Made by a program: the position numbers and the translations under genes. Of a stretch of 64,000 bases of DNA, positions 8,125 through 15,910 are shown piece after piece (position 1 is the first letter of the stretch; every line of letters starts with the position of its first letter). The notes under the pieces were generated by a model that did not search any database, had not been told where the DNA came from, and saw nothing but the letters and a program-made list of their open reading frames with translations. Where the stretch lies: positions 1 through 64,000 of the forward strand of contig CAAGLA010000023.1 in the NCBI GenBank assembly GCA_900770655.1, read 5' to 3'. This DNA is from Bacteroidaceae bacterium. GTDB taxonomy: Bacteria; Bacteroidota; Bacteroidia; Bacteroidales; Bacteroidaceae.

Positions 8125-10653
8125 TTATTCATTATTATTTACATTCTCATTTTCAGTAGCTGTAACCAGTTCCTCGCTCTGCACTTCTGTAGCGGCTATC
8201 TCTTCCTCCTCGCGGGTAACCTTGCATACAGAACCTATGCAATCGTTCTTCTTGCCCAAGTTTATTACACGTACACCCTGAGTAGCACGGCCCTGAACAG
8301 GTATCTGGTCTACCGATGTACGTATTGTTATACCCGACTTGTTTATAATCATAAGGTCGTTATCATCGTTAACATCGAGAATGGCAACAAGGTTACCGGT
8401 CTTTTCTGTTACCTGAAGTGTCTTCACTCCCTTGCAGCCACGGCTCACAGTGGGGTAATCGGCAACTTCGGAACGCTTGCCGTATCCCTGTTCAGAAAGA
8501 ACCAGCAGGCTATGGATAACCTCGTCGTTCTTTGGAAGAACCACCATACCTACAACCTCATCGTCGTCGGCAATGTCCATACCCTTTACACCGGTTGCTG
8601 TACGTCCCATCGCACGCACTGCATTCTCGTTGAAACGTACAGCCTTTCCGCCACGGTTAGCGAGTATTATATCGCTGTCGCCATCGGTCAATGCTACAGA
8701 AATGACACGGTCATCTTCGCGTATTGTAATGGCTATGATACCATTTGTACGCGGGCGTGAATATTGCTCTAGCGATGTCTTCTTTATTATACCGTTCTTA
8801 GTACAGAACACAATGTTGTGGCTCTCAATAAAGTTCTTGTCGGCAAGTGTCTTGACACGTACAAATGCATTCACGGCATCGTCGGCATCTATGTTGAGCA
8901 TATTCTGTATTGCACGGCCCTTAGAGTTTTTGTTGCCTTCGGGTATTTCGTACACCTTAAGCCAGTAGCACTTTCCGCGCTGTGTGAAGAAGAGCATTGT
9001 ATTGTGCATAGTAGCTGTGTATATGTACTCAATGAAATCGCTGTCGCGGGTATCGCTACCCTTTGAACCTACACCACCACGGTTCTGGCTACGGTACTCG
9101 GTTAGAGGAGTACGCTTGATATACCCCATATGGGAGATTGTGATAACCATCTCGTCATCGGCATAGAAATCTTCGGGGTTAAAGTCGCTCGATGCGCTGT
9201 AATCGATTTTGCAGCGACGCTCATCGCCATATTTCTCCTTAATCTCATAGAGTTCGTCTTTGATAACCTTCTTGCAGAGTTCCTCGTCGGTGAGAATTGC
9301 ATTGTAGTATTCAATTTTCTTCATCAACTCCTCGTACTCGGCGTGCAGTTTGTCTTGCTGTATTCCGGTGAGCTGTGCAAGACGCATCTCCACAATAGCT
9401 GCGGCCTGAACCTCTGTGAGGTTGAAACGCTCAATGAGCGCGAGCCTTGCATCGGCAGGAGATTTAGCAGCTTTTATAAGACGTACCACCTCGTCAATAT
9501 TGTCCGACGCGATTATAAGACCCTCTACAATGTGTGCACGCTCTTCGGCTTTGCGCAGTTCGTACTTTGTACGGCGAATTACCACCTCGTGACGATGCTC
9601 GACAAAACAGCCTATGCACTCCTTGAGTGAAAGGAGCTTAGGACGGCCATTGACAAGAGCAATGCAGTTTACGCTGAACGATGTCTGCAATGAACTCATT
9701 TTGTACAGTTTGTTGAGTATTACGTTTGCATTTGCATCGCGCTTTACATCTATTACTATACGCATACCTGCTTGGTCCGACTCGTCGTTGATATTGGAGA
9801 TGCCCTCTATCTTCTTCTCGTTAACCATTGAGGCGATATCCTTAATGAGTTCCTCTTTGTTTACGTTGTATGGTATTGCTGTAACCACAATCTTCTCGTG
9901 TGTTCCCGACTCTATTTCGGCCACGGCACGCATAATTACACGCCCACGCCCCGTCTCGTATGCCTCACGCACACCATTAAGGCCGAAGATATCGCAACCT
10001 GTAGGGAAATCGGGGGCCTTTACATATTGCATCAGACCGTCTGTGTCTATTTCGGGGTTGTCGATATATGCCACGCAGGCGTCGAGCACTTCGCTCAGGT
10101 TGTGTGTAGGGATATTTGTTGCCATACCCACAGCAATACCCGAAGAGCCGTTTACCAAGAGGTTCGGAATTCTGGTAGGCATTACAGTCGGTTCAACAAA
10201 CTCGTCGTTGTAGTTTGGCTGGAAATCTACAGTCTCCTTGTAGAGATCCTGTGCCATATCCTCACCTATCTTGTGCAGACGTGCTTCGGTATAACGCATA
10301 GCAGCCGGCGAGTCACCGTCTATTGAACCAAAGTTTCCCTGTCCGTCAATCAAAGGATAGCGCATAACCCAGTCTTGAGCCATACGTACCAAGGCACCAT
10401 AAACCGAAGAGTCGCCGTGCGGGTGATACTTACCAAGAACATCACCGACAGTACGTGCCGACTTCTTGTATGGTTTGTCCGATGTATTTCCAAGTTCCAT
10501 CATACCGTAAAGGATACGTCTGTGAACCGGTTTCAATCCATCTCGTACATCGGGCAAAGCACGCGCCACGATTACCGACATAGAGTAGTCAATATAGGAA
10601 GAACGCATCTCTTCCTCTACATTGACTTTAATAATTCTGTCGTTCTCAATCAT
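8125..10653 (-). CDS. gyrA: DNA gyrase subunit A
   Basis: 842 aa, normal length. The N-terminal breakage-reunion domain contains the catalytic Tyr121 in AAMRYTEARL and the quinolone region GKYHPHGDSSVYGALVRMAQ, where the usual Ser is present (Ser82) and the residue four positions later is Gly86. The C-terminal beta-pinwheel has a GyrA-box-like QNRGGVG. The last residues are a low-complexity acidic tail (EEEIAATEVQSEELV). GyrA cleaves and religates DNA as an A2B2 complex with GyrB to introduce negative supercoils. It is the first gene of a two-gene unit with the TPR gene. Confidence 0.97.
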   Translation of the reverse strand: MIENDRIIKVNVEEEMRSSYIDYSMSVIVARALPDVRDGLKPVHRRILYGMMELGNTSDKPYKKSARTVGDVLGKYHPHGDSSVYGALVRMAQDWVMRYPLIDGQGNFGSIDGDSPAAMRYTEARLHKIGEDMAQDLYKETVDFQPNYNDEFVEPTVMPTRIPNLLVNGSSGIAVGMATNIPTHNLSEVLDACVAYIDNPEIDTDGLMQYVKAPDFPTGCDIFGLNGVREAYETGRGRVIMRAVAEIESGTHEKIVVTAIPYNVNKEELIKDIASMVNEKKIEGISNINDESDQAGMRIVIDVKRDANANVILNKLYKMSSLQTSFSVNCIALVNGRPKLLSLKECIGCFVEHRHEVVIRRTKYELRKAEERAHIVEGLIIASDNIDEVVRLIKAAKSPADARLALIERFNLTEVQAAAIVEMRLAQLTGIQQDKLHAEYEELMKKIEYYNAILTDEELCKKVIKDELYEIKEKYGDERRCKIDYSASSDFNPEDFYADDEMVITISHMGYIKRTPLTEYRSQNRGGVGSKGSDTRDSDFIEYIYTATMHNTMLFFTQRGKCYWLKVYEIPEGNKNSKGRAIQNMLNIDADDAVNAFVRVKTLADKNFIESHNIVFCTKNGIIKKTSLEQYSRPRTNGIIAITIREDDRVISVALTDGDSDIILANRGGKAVRFNENAVRAMGRTATGVKGMDIADDDEVVGMVVLPKNDEVIHSLLVLSEQGYGKRSEVADYPTVSRGCKGVKTLQVTEKTGNLVAILDVNDDNDLMIINKSGITIRTSVDQIPVQGRATQGVRVINLGKKNDCIGSVCKVTREEEEIAATEVQSEELVTATENENVNNNE

Positions 10654-10699
10654 CTATAAATAATATTTAAAATTAAAGTAAATTCATTTCAGGCAACAT

Positions 10700-10718
10700 C
10701 GTGCGCACGCACGCGTAC
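10700..10718. other. Alternating purine-pyrimidine tract upstream of gyrA
   Basis: CGTGCGCACGCACGCGTAC is 19 bases of strict pyrimidine-purine alternation rich in CG and CA steps, in the gyrA leader/promoter region about 50 bases upstream of the ATG. Such tracts can adopt Z-DNA under negative supercoiling. Confidence 0.6.
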
Positions 10719-10804
10719 CTTGTTTATACAAAACATTGCTAAATTACTCAAAAATACCGAAACGGGCAAGAAATTTAAATATTATTAAGCTCTACAAGCG
10801 CATT

Positions 10805-10843
10805 AAACCGCCTTTTAAAGCAAAAAGCTCTAAAAAGCGGTTT
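10805..10843 (-). terminator. Hairpin downstream of the peptidoglycan hydrolase gene
   Basis: A 17-base arm beginning AAACCGC pairs with a 17-base arm ending GCGGTTT, with two mismatches that become G-U pairs on one strand, around a 5-base loop. It lies 24 bases after the stop of the 10867 gene and before the gyrA promoter region. Confidence 0.55.
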
Positions 10844-10866
10844 TATAAGCCACTGAGAGGATTCTC

Positions 10867-11283
10867 TCATTTTGCCTTGCACCAAGCAAGAGCCCAGCCG
10901 CGCTCTACATCGGACCTGCAGGCTTTCACTCCGTTCTCGAACCAAGACATTGCAGCAACTACGCTGCACATTGCCTCTTTGTCGTTTACGTCAACCTCGG
11001 CCTCGGCCGCAATACCTGTTTTCCCGACGACAAACGCTATGTATGCAGCCGTATCATTTTCCACAGGCGGAGCCCAACGCGCCACCCAGCCGCCTAAAGT
11101 CTTTATGCCGTGCCGCCTTAAATAGTTCCTGAGAGTAACAAAAGCTGCACGGTAACCCCAGCACATCTCTTCGAAAGAGAAGAACTCTTTGTCGGCCTGC
11201 ACCTTTGCAAGACCTTTCCACTTTGTTGAATTACGCCTGATGTTAAGCGGATTCTTGTTTCTTAAACCTCTTGAGATTTTCAT
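10867..11283 (-). CDS. Phage-type peptidoglycan hydrolase (P5-like lytic transglycosylase)
   Basis: 138 aa. The sequence RGLRNKNPLNIRRNSTKWKG, then FSFEEMCWGYRAAFVTLRNY and GWVARWAPPVENDTAAYI, matches the pattern of the family annotated as structural protein P5 in Bacteroidota prophages, related to the lytic P5 enzyme of phage phi6. The early acidic residue after the NPLNIR motif and the WAPPxENDT segment are the conserved features. Members cleave peptidoglycan during phage entry or release. Here it stands alone between gyrA and trmD with no signal peptide. The virion clusters further right contain holin and spanin-like genes but no endolysin, so it could be their missing partner; its promoter (TATATTTG at 11293-11300, minus) lacks the shared GCAACCTT element. 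Confidence 0.65.
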   Translation of the reverse strand: MKISRGLRNKNPLNIRRNSTKWKGLAKVQADKEFFSFEEMCWGYRAAFVTLRNYLRRHGIKTLGGWVARWAPPVENDTAAYIAFVVGKTGIAAEAEVDVNDKEAMCSVVAAMSWFENGVKACRSDVERGWALAWCKAK

Positions 11284-11381
11284 TTTTTAGTGCAAATATA
11301 ATTCCGGTTGAAAATTCCGAAATGTGGTGTTGCCATTTTATATTAGCAGCAACTTATGCATCACCTGTCGAATAATTTAGT

Positions 11382-11389
11382 TATCTTCG
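11382..11389 (+). promoter_or_regulatory. -7 promoter box for trmD
   Basis: TATCTTCG, a common Bacteroidota variant of TAnnTTTG, 48 bases before the trmD ATG. A TTTACAAA motif (11417-11424) lies in the leader. Confidence 0.6.
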
Positions 11390-11437
11390 CAGTTGAAATA
11401 TAAAACGAAAACTCTGTTTACAAAAATATACTTTACT

Positions 11438-12112
11438 ATGAGAGTAGACATAATTACAACCTTTCCCGAAATGATGGAGAGTTTCTTCAACTCATCCATT
11501 ATGGGACGTGCTCAGCGTAACGGGTACGCTGAAATTTGTTTACATAATTTACGTGATTATACAACTGACAAACACAGAAAGACCGACGATTATCCTTTTG
11601 GCGGTTGTGCAGGGCTTGTTATGAAAATAGAACCAATAGACAACTGCATAAAGCATCTTAAAGCCCAAAGAGAGTACGACGAAGTCATATATACCACCCC
11701 AGACGGAGCTGTTTTCGACCAACCAATGGCAAATTCGCTGTCTATGAAAGAAAATTTGATTTTTCTTTGTGGACATTACAAAGGAATTGACCATAGAATA
11801 CGCGAACACTTGATTACAAAAGAAATAAGTATCGGAGACTATGTTTTGACAGGTGGCGAATTAGCTGTTGAGGTTATATGCGATGCCGTCATTCGCCTAA
11901 TTCCGGGCGTAATTTCCGACGAAACATCGGCTCTTAGCGACTCATTTCAGGACAATTTGCTGGCTCCTCCTGTTTACACACGCCCTGCAGAGTACAACGG
12001 CTGGAAAGTCCCCGAGATTCTACTCTCCGGGCACGAGGCAAAGATACGCCAATGGGAGTTCGAACAGTCAATGGAGAGGACTAAACGTCTTCGCCCCGAT
12101 TTATTAAAATAA
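11438..12112 (+). CDS. trmD: tRNA (guanine-N1-)-methyltransferase
   Basis: 224 aa from the ATG at 11438, chosen because MRVDIITTFPEMM is the conserved family N-terminus and the upstream in-frame extension is AT-rich leader. The SPOUT trefoil-knot motifs are present: GGCAGLVMKIEP, FLCGHYKGIDHRI and IGDYVLTGGELA. The enzyme transfers a methyl group from S-adenosylmethionine to N1 of G37 in tRNAs that read CNN codons, preventing +1 frameshifting. It is not in the rimM-rplS context known from proteobacteria and appears monocistronic. Confidence 0.95.
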   Translation: MRVDIITTFPEMMESFFNSSIMGRAQRNGYAEICLHNLRDYTTDKHRKTDDYPFGGCAGLVMKIEPIDNCIKHLKAQREYDEVIYTTPDGAVFDQPMANSLSMKENLIFLCGHYKGIDHRIREHLITKEISIGDYVLTGGELAVEVICDAVIRLIPGVISDETSALSDSFQDNLLAPPVYTRPAEYNGWKVPEILLSGHEAKIRQWEFEQSMERTKRLRPDLLK

Positions 12113-12211
12113 AAAGAAATTTATTTACATAATATACATTTGTCAATACAGATGTAAACTGCCGAAAACATCTAAAAACATTTGTATATATATAAGAACG
12201 TCAACATAAAA

Positions 12212-12248
12212 TAGCGGGCAACCCAAAAGCAAAATGGGCTGCCCGCTA
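12212..12248. terminator. Terminator between trmD and pyrD
   Basis: TAGCGGGC pairs with GCCCGCTA, with a further ACCCA/TGGG pairing inside, followed by AAATATATTTT. It separates the convergent trmD and pyrD genes. Confidence 0.75.
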
Positions 12249-12274
12249 AATATATTTTCACTATAGAAATCCTA

Positions 12275-13186
12275 TTAAACCTCTAAAGCACCAATAAGTT
12301 CTGTTACCGAGCCCATATTGTGACGAACAAGATAATCTTCTATATAATCTACAATCTCGCCTGTAACTGCAGGATTCATAAAATTGGCTGTACCAACCTC
12401 TATGGCACTTGCACCGGCAAGCAGGAACTCAATAGCGTCGGCACCGGTGGTAATACCTCCAATACCCACAACGGGTATCTTGACAGCCTTAGCCACTTGC
12501 CAAACCATACGCAATGCTATAGGCTTGACAGCCGGACCGCTCATACCACCTGTAATGGTGGAGAGCACAGGCCGGCGTTTCTCGGAATCTATGGCCATAC
12601 CCAGCAAAGTATTTATAAGCGACACACTATCGGCGCCGGCTCCTTCCACTGCACGGGCTATCTCTGTAATATCGGTTACGTTGGGCGATAACTTGACAAT
12701 GAGAGTTTTAGGATAGGCCTTGCGCACAGCTGAAACAACTTCGGCCGCCGATGCAGCCTGAACACCGAACGCCATACCGCCCTGCTTCACATTCGGGCAC
12801 GAAATATTCAGCTCGATAGCCGGAATTTTCTCCAGAGCAGCAACCTTTTCGGCACAAGCAACATAGTCTTCTATGCAGGCACCGGATACGTTGACTATTA
12901 CATTTGTATCCAAATCTTTGAGCTGCGGATATATATTTTCGGCAAAATAATCGACACCCTTGTTCTGCAAGCCTACAGCGTTGAGCATACCCATTGGTGT
13001 TTCTGCACTGCGGGGATAAGCATTGCCTTCGCGGTGGTTGAGCGTAGTACCCTTTACAATAAAACCACCCAACTTGTTCAAATCTACAAAATCGGCAAAT
13101 TCAAGACCATAACCGAATGTTCCCGAAGCCGTAAGAACCGGATTCTTAAGTTCCAGCCCACCTATTTTAATATCAGTCTTTACCAT
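12275..13186 (-). CDS. pyrD: Dihydroorotate dehydrogenase B, catalytic subunit
   Basis: 303 aa, a class 1B dihydroorotate dehydrogenase: FMN-binding TIM barrel with ASGTFGYG, the active-site Cys region ELNISCPNVKQGG, KLSPNVTDI, and the phosphate-binding GIGGITTGADAIEF. It oxidises dihydroorotate to orotate in pyrimidine synthesis. In class 1B the electrons pass to NAD+ through PyrK, encoded directly upstream and overlapping by 7 bases, so the two form a heterotetramer encoded as an operon. Confidence 0.93.
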   Translation of the reverse strand: MVKTDIKIGGLELKNPVLTASGTFGYGLEFADFVDLNKLGGFIVKGTTLNHREGNAYPRSAETPMGMLNAVGLQNKGVDYFAENIYPQLKDLDTNVIVNVSGACIEDYVACAEKVAALEKIPAIELNISCPNVKQGGMAFGVQAASAAEVVSAVRKAYPKTLIVKLSPNVTDITEIARAVEGAGADSVSLINTLLGMAIDSEKRRPVLSTITGGMSGPAVKPIALRMVWQVAKAVKIPVVGIGGITTGADAIEFLLAGASAIEVGTANFMNPAVTGEIVDYIEDYLVRHNMGSVTELIGALEV

Positions 13187-13947
13187 TTCAGTTCATCTAT
13201 TGAAAAAACAGGACCATCTGTACAAACACACTTGTGCCCCTCTTTGGTGTCTTCCACACAACAGAGGCAGGCACCAAGACCGCAAGCCATCTTGTTCTCG
13301 AGCGACACCTCGCAGCCTATTCCCTTTTCACGGGCATACTTGGCAACAGCAAGCATCATAGGCTTTGGACCGCAGGTATATATATGATCGAAGCCCTCGC
13401 CCAACACCGAATGGTTGGTTACATACCCCTTTTCGCCCAAAGAGCCATCTTCGGTTGTATATTCAACACGGCCAAGTGCCTCATACTCTTCGCGCAGATA
13501 GAGGTCTTTCGCCGAACGGGCACCTATTAATATAGTGAAACCACAACCGCGCAACTTCAACTCTTGAGCAAGATAATATAGAGGCGCGGAGCCTACACCG
13601 CCACCTACAAGAAGATAATTTCCGCCCGGTTCCGCGGGAAGCCCGAATCCATTGCCAAGTGGCAGCAGTGTGTTCACTTTATCACCGGCCTTAAGAGTTC
13701 CAAGCCAACGTGTACCATCACCTACAAGCTGCACAAGAAAGCCTATCTCGTTCTTTTCGGCACTGAAACTATGTACCGATATAGGACGACGCAACATAAC
13801 CGAAGGCGTAGCATCTATACGCAGTTCGGCAAACTGCCCGGGACGAGTATCGGGAAGTGGCGAAGACGATGTCATAACCAACAGTACACAGTTGGAATTT
13901 ACAGTCTTAGCCTCTTTGACCGTCAAGTCTACAAGAACTTTTTTCAT
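13180..13947 (-). CDS. pyrK: Dihydroorotate dehydrogenase B, electron-transfer subunit
   Basis: 255 aa. It has a ferredoxin-reductase-like FAD domain (MLRRPISVHSF), an NAD-binding region (YLLVGGGVGSAPLYYL), and the C-terminal 2Fe-2S cluster with the cysteines of MACGLGACLCCVED and a fourth in KCVCTDGPVF. It passes electrons from PyrD FMN to NAD+. First gene of the pyrK-pyrD operon, with a textbook promoter upstream. Confidence 0.93.
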   Translation of the reverse strand: MKKVLVDLTVKEAKTVNSNCVLLVMTSSSPLPDTRPGQFAELRIDATPSVMLRRPISVHSFSAEKNEIGFLVQLVGDGTRWLGTLKAGDKVNTLLPLGNGFGLPAEPGGNYLLVGGGVGSAPLYYLAQELKLRGCGFTILIGARSAKDLYLREEYEALGRVEYTTEDGSLGEKGYVTNHSVLGEGFDHIYTCGPKPMMLAVAKYAREKGIGCEVSLENKMACGLGACLCCVEDTKEGHKCVCTDGPVFSIDELKW

Positions 13948-13987
13948 AGATTATTGTTATATTGGTTTATTTAACATTCAATTATTG

Positions 13988-14019
13988 CGAAGATAGCACA
14001 TTTTTGTTCTATTGACAAA
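13988..14019 (-). promoter_or_regulatory. Promoter of pyrK-pyrD
   Basis: On the minus strand TTTG (14016-14019) is followed by 20 bases and then TATCTTCG (13988-13995). This is the full Bacteroidota -33/-7 arrangement, and gives a reference for normal spacing in this genome. Confidence 0.8.
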
Positions 14020-14149
14020 TCAATAAATAAAAAAAGAAGATGACCATAAACTGTTTTTTGCGTTATAATTGCCGGTAAAAGCCCATTTACTGCAGTTCAA
14101 ACAAGAGTATACAGGTTTTAAAGCTATACTTTATCAACTATACACAGGC

Positions 14150-14175
14150 AGAGAGCAACCTGCGGGTTGCTCTCT
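14150..14175 (-). terminator. Terminator of the HTH regulator gene
   Basis: AGAGAGCAACC / GGTTGCTCTCT, an 11-bp perfect stem with TGCG loop, 17 bases downstream of the stop codon at 14192. Confidence 0.75.
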
Positions 14176-14191
14176 GTTACTGCGTTGTCCT

Positions 14192-14731
14192 CTATTTTTC
14201 AGGAAACATTGTTTCGTATGTACCGTCGGTATAAAAAACCCTTATCTCCTTTATCCTTCGCAGAGGGGTTTGCTGCTGGCCTGCCGCAGAACGCGCCGGT
14301 GCACTCCTCTTGTATTGCCGTTCAGACGTGCTTTTTACCACAACCGGCTGACGAGGGGGGGGAACCTGTTTGGGGGCAGTTATTTCACTCACAACAAAAT
14401 CGGTAGCAGGAAAAAGGGTCTCTTCACCTGTAGCGACAGGCGTAATACTACGCACTCCCGAAGAGTCTGCCTCCTCTTTTGCAGCAGAGGGTGCAAGCAC
14501 TGCAGCAGCGGCCTGAGCAACAGGTTCGTCACCTTCACCCGTCATAAGCCATTTTATATCTACAGCGGGAAAGGCATCGTATATTTTAAGCATTACTTCA
14601 AGACTTGGCTTGTTACGCCCGCTTAGAATATGCGATACAGAGGCTTTCTGTATACCGGTCTTTGTTGCAAACTGTGAAGGTGACAAGTTGTAGCACCTCA
14701 TAAGCATTTCTATTCTGTCGCGCTCGTTCAT
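14192..14731 (-). CDS. XRE-type helix-turn-helix regulator
   Basis: 179 aa. The N-terminal 60 residues are an XRE/Cro helix-turn-helix (MLMRCYNLSPSQFATKTGIQ, then ASVSHILSGRNKPSLEVMLK), followed by DIKWLMTGEGD, typical of Bacteroidales phage-type and chromosomal regulators. The remaining two thirds are alanine/proline-rich and look disordered, ending in a short positively charged beta-like segment (IKEIRVFYTDGTYETMF). No S24 peptidase domain. Its own leader has a TTTACAAA motif between the -7 box and the ATG, and seven copies of this motif lie in the next 600 bases upstream, suggesting autoregulation. Target genes are unknown. Confidence 0.7.
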   Translation of the reverse strand: MNERDRIEMLMRCYNLSPSQFATKTGIQKASVSHILSGRNKPSLEVMLKIYDAFPAVDIKWLMTGEGDEPVAQAAAAVLAPSAAKEEADSSGVRSITPVATGEETLFPATDFVVSEITAPKQVPPPRQPVVVKSTSERQYKRSAPARSAAGQQQTPLRRIKEIRVFYTDGTYETMFPEK

Positions 14732-14751
14732 AAAATATACTGTTTTTGCAT

Positions 14752-14788
14752 TTTACAAATGTAGTATTGCTTTTCGATTACAAAAATA
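14752..14788 (-). promoter_or_regulatory. Promoter and candidate operator of the HTH gene
   Basis: On the minus strand a -7 box TATTTTTG (14781-14788) is followed about 21 bases later by TTTGTAAA (14752-14759), just before the gene. A repressor bound there would block the start of transcription. Confidence 0.45.
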
Positions 14789-14859
14789 ACTCATTATTTT
14801 GAATTATACAACACTATGTTTCCGTAAGAAACAAAACACAACAGACAAGACGTATAAAC

Positions 14860-15329
14860 ATTTGTAAAGTTTACAAATAGTCAACCGGTTTTTACAGAAG
14901 CGACAAACGAGTAAACAAAAAATCTATATCCGAGCAATACCAAGAAAGGGAATGTAGCTACAAACAACATTATATTTTCAACACAACACTTTGGTTTTTC
15001 AATAGTTACAATTCAAAATAAAGGCAAATATGCATTTTTGCAGCAGCAAAACGAACCGTATTGACAAAACACTTAAATTACAACAACAATAAATGCCGCC
15101 TAACTTATTGATTATACAAAATATAAAACGCCAATATTCCATTTGTATAAAAACTGCATACCGCTATTAACAGTGTTGACAACCGCCTGTTAATAACCTC
15201 TGACAAAAAGGTAACCATTGGACAGCCTTGCGGCAAACTTTGTAAAATAGAGCATATTTTACAAACCAACACCACCCCCACTGTTTACAAACAACAAAAA
15301 ATTGTTTATATTTATAATACATTTGTAAA
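14860..15329. promoter_or_regulatory. Cluster of TTTGTAAA/TTTACAAA motifs
   Basis: Exact copies occur at 14861-14868 and 14870-14877 (together a 19-bp dyad ATTTGTAAA-g-TTTACAAAT), 15239-15246 and 15258-15265 (a 27-bp dyad TTTGTAAAATA-5-TATTTTACAAA), 15284-15291 and 15322-15329. One more copy lies at 14752. The last plus-strand copy also forms a -7 box TACATTTG. The paired geometry suggests dimeric operator sites. Confidence 0.55.
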
Positions 15330-15842
15330 CCAATAATTCGAAAGGATGAAAAGAAGAATTTATGAATATTTATAGATTTACAGTCGTGAAAGATAAAAGA
15401 AAAATGCTGAAATGCACACTCAAAGCGAATTTTCTTAAATAAATCTCAAAATTCGGGCAATTATACAGAATAATTGGAAATTTTACATTCTCAGAGACTT
15501 AAATTAGAGCCAAAAAGGTGAAATACAACACTTTACACAATTTCTACACAGCTTAAAACTCTAATAAACCGGAAAATGCGCAACAACATCAACTCTAAAG
15601 CATAAAAAAAGAGACAAACTCCCGCCGCATTCCGGCAACAACTCCCGAAAAGAGAGAAACACCTGCCAACATCGGCAAATCCGATAGTTTTAAGCATCCT
15701 ATTCACTTTCCAAAATATCATTCACACCTGAACAGAGAGTCTAAACAAGACCTCACAAAGCGCCATTCCCAGCAATGAGATACAAGAAAACCCCGTTGCT
15801 GTTACAGAAAGAAACAGGTTTTAACAGAAGCAGCGAATAGAA
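14880..15842. other. Gene-free AT-rich intergenic region
   Basis: No convincing protein-coding gene is visible on either strand. Only tiny open frames occur, such as ATG at 15346 with a purine-rich AAAGG just before it (9 codons) and one at 15404 (12 codons). It contains most of the TTTGTAAA motif cluster, and a 15-base near-repeat GGTTTT(T/A)ACAGAAGC at 14887-14901 and 15817-15831. A small RNA from the TACATTTG box near 15322 is possible but unsupported by a terminator I can see. Confidence 0.5.
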
Positions 15843-15870
15843 ATAGGCCACACCGCAGGGTGTGGCCTAT
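15843..15870 (-). terminator. Terminator of the M6 protease gene
   Basis: ATAGGCCACACC / GGTGTGGCCTAT, 12-bp perfect stem with GCAG loop, about 40 bases after the stop at 15911. Confidence 0.8.
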
Positions 15871-15910
15871 AATAGTTCTTGCAGGCTCCAAACCGAGCCT
15901 AAGCAATAAA

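Noticed and set aside
8125..10653. Gly86 of GyrA as a quinolone-resistance change
   Set aside because: The main determinant Ser82 is wild type, and Gly at this position may be normal for the lineage; no claim can be made without relatives.
10867..11283. Endolysin as a certain member of the virion regulon
   Set aside because: Its promoter lacks the GCAACCTT element (the 18-base upstream position reads CACATTTC), so membership is only suggested by function.
15346..15375. 9-codon leader peptide after the TACATTTG box
   Set aside because: Although a purine-rich AAAGG precedes the ATG, there is no downstream gene to regulate on that strand.
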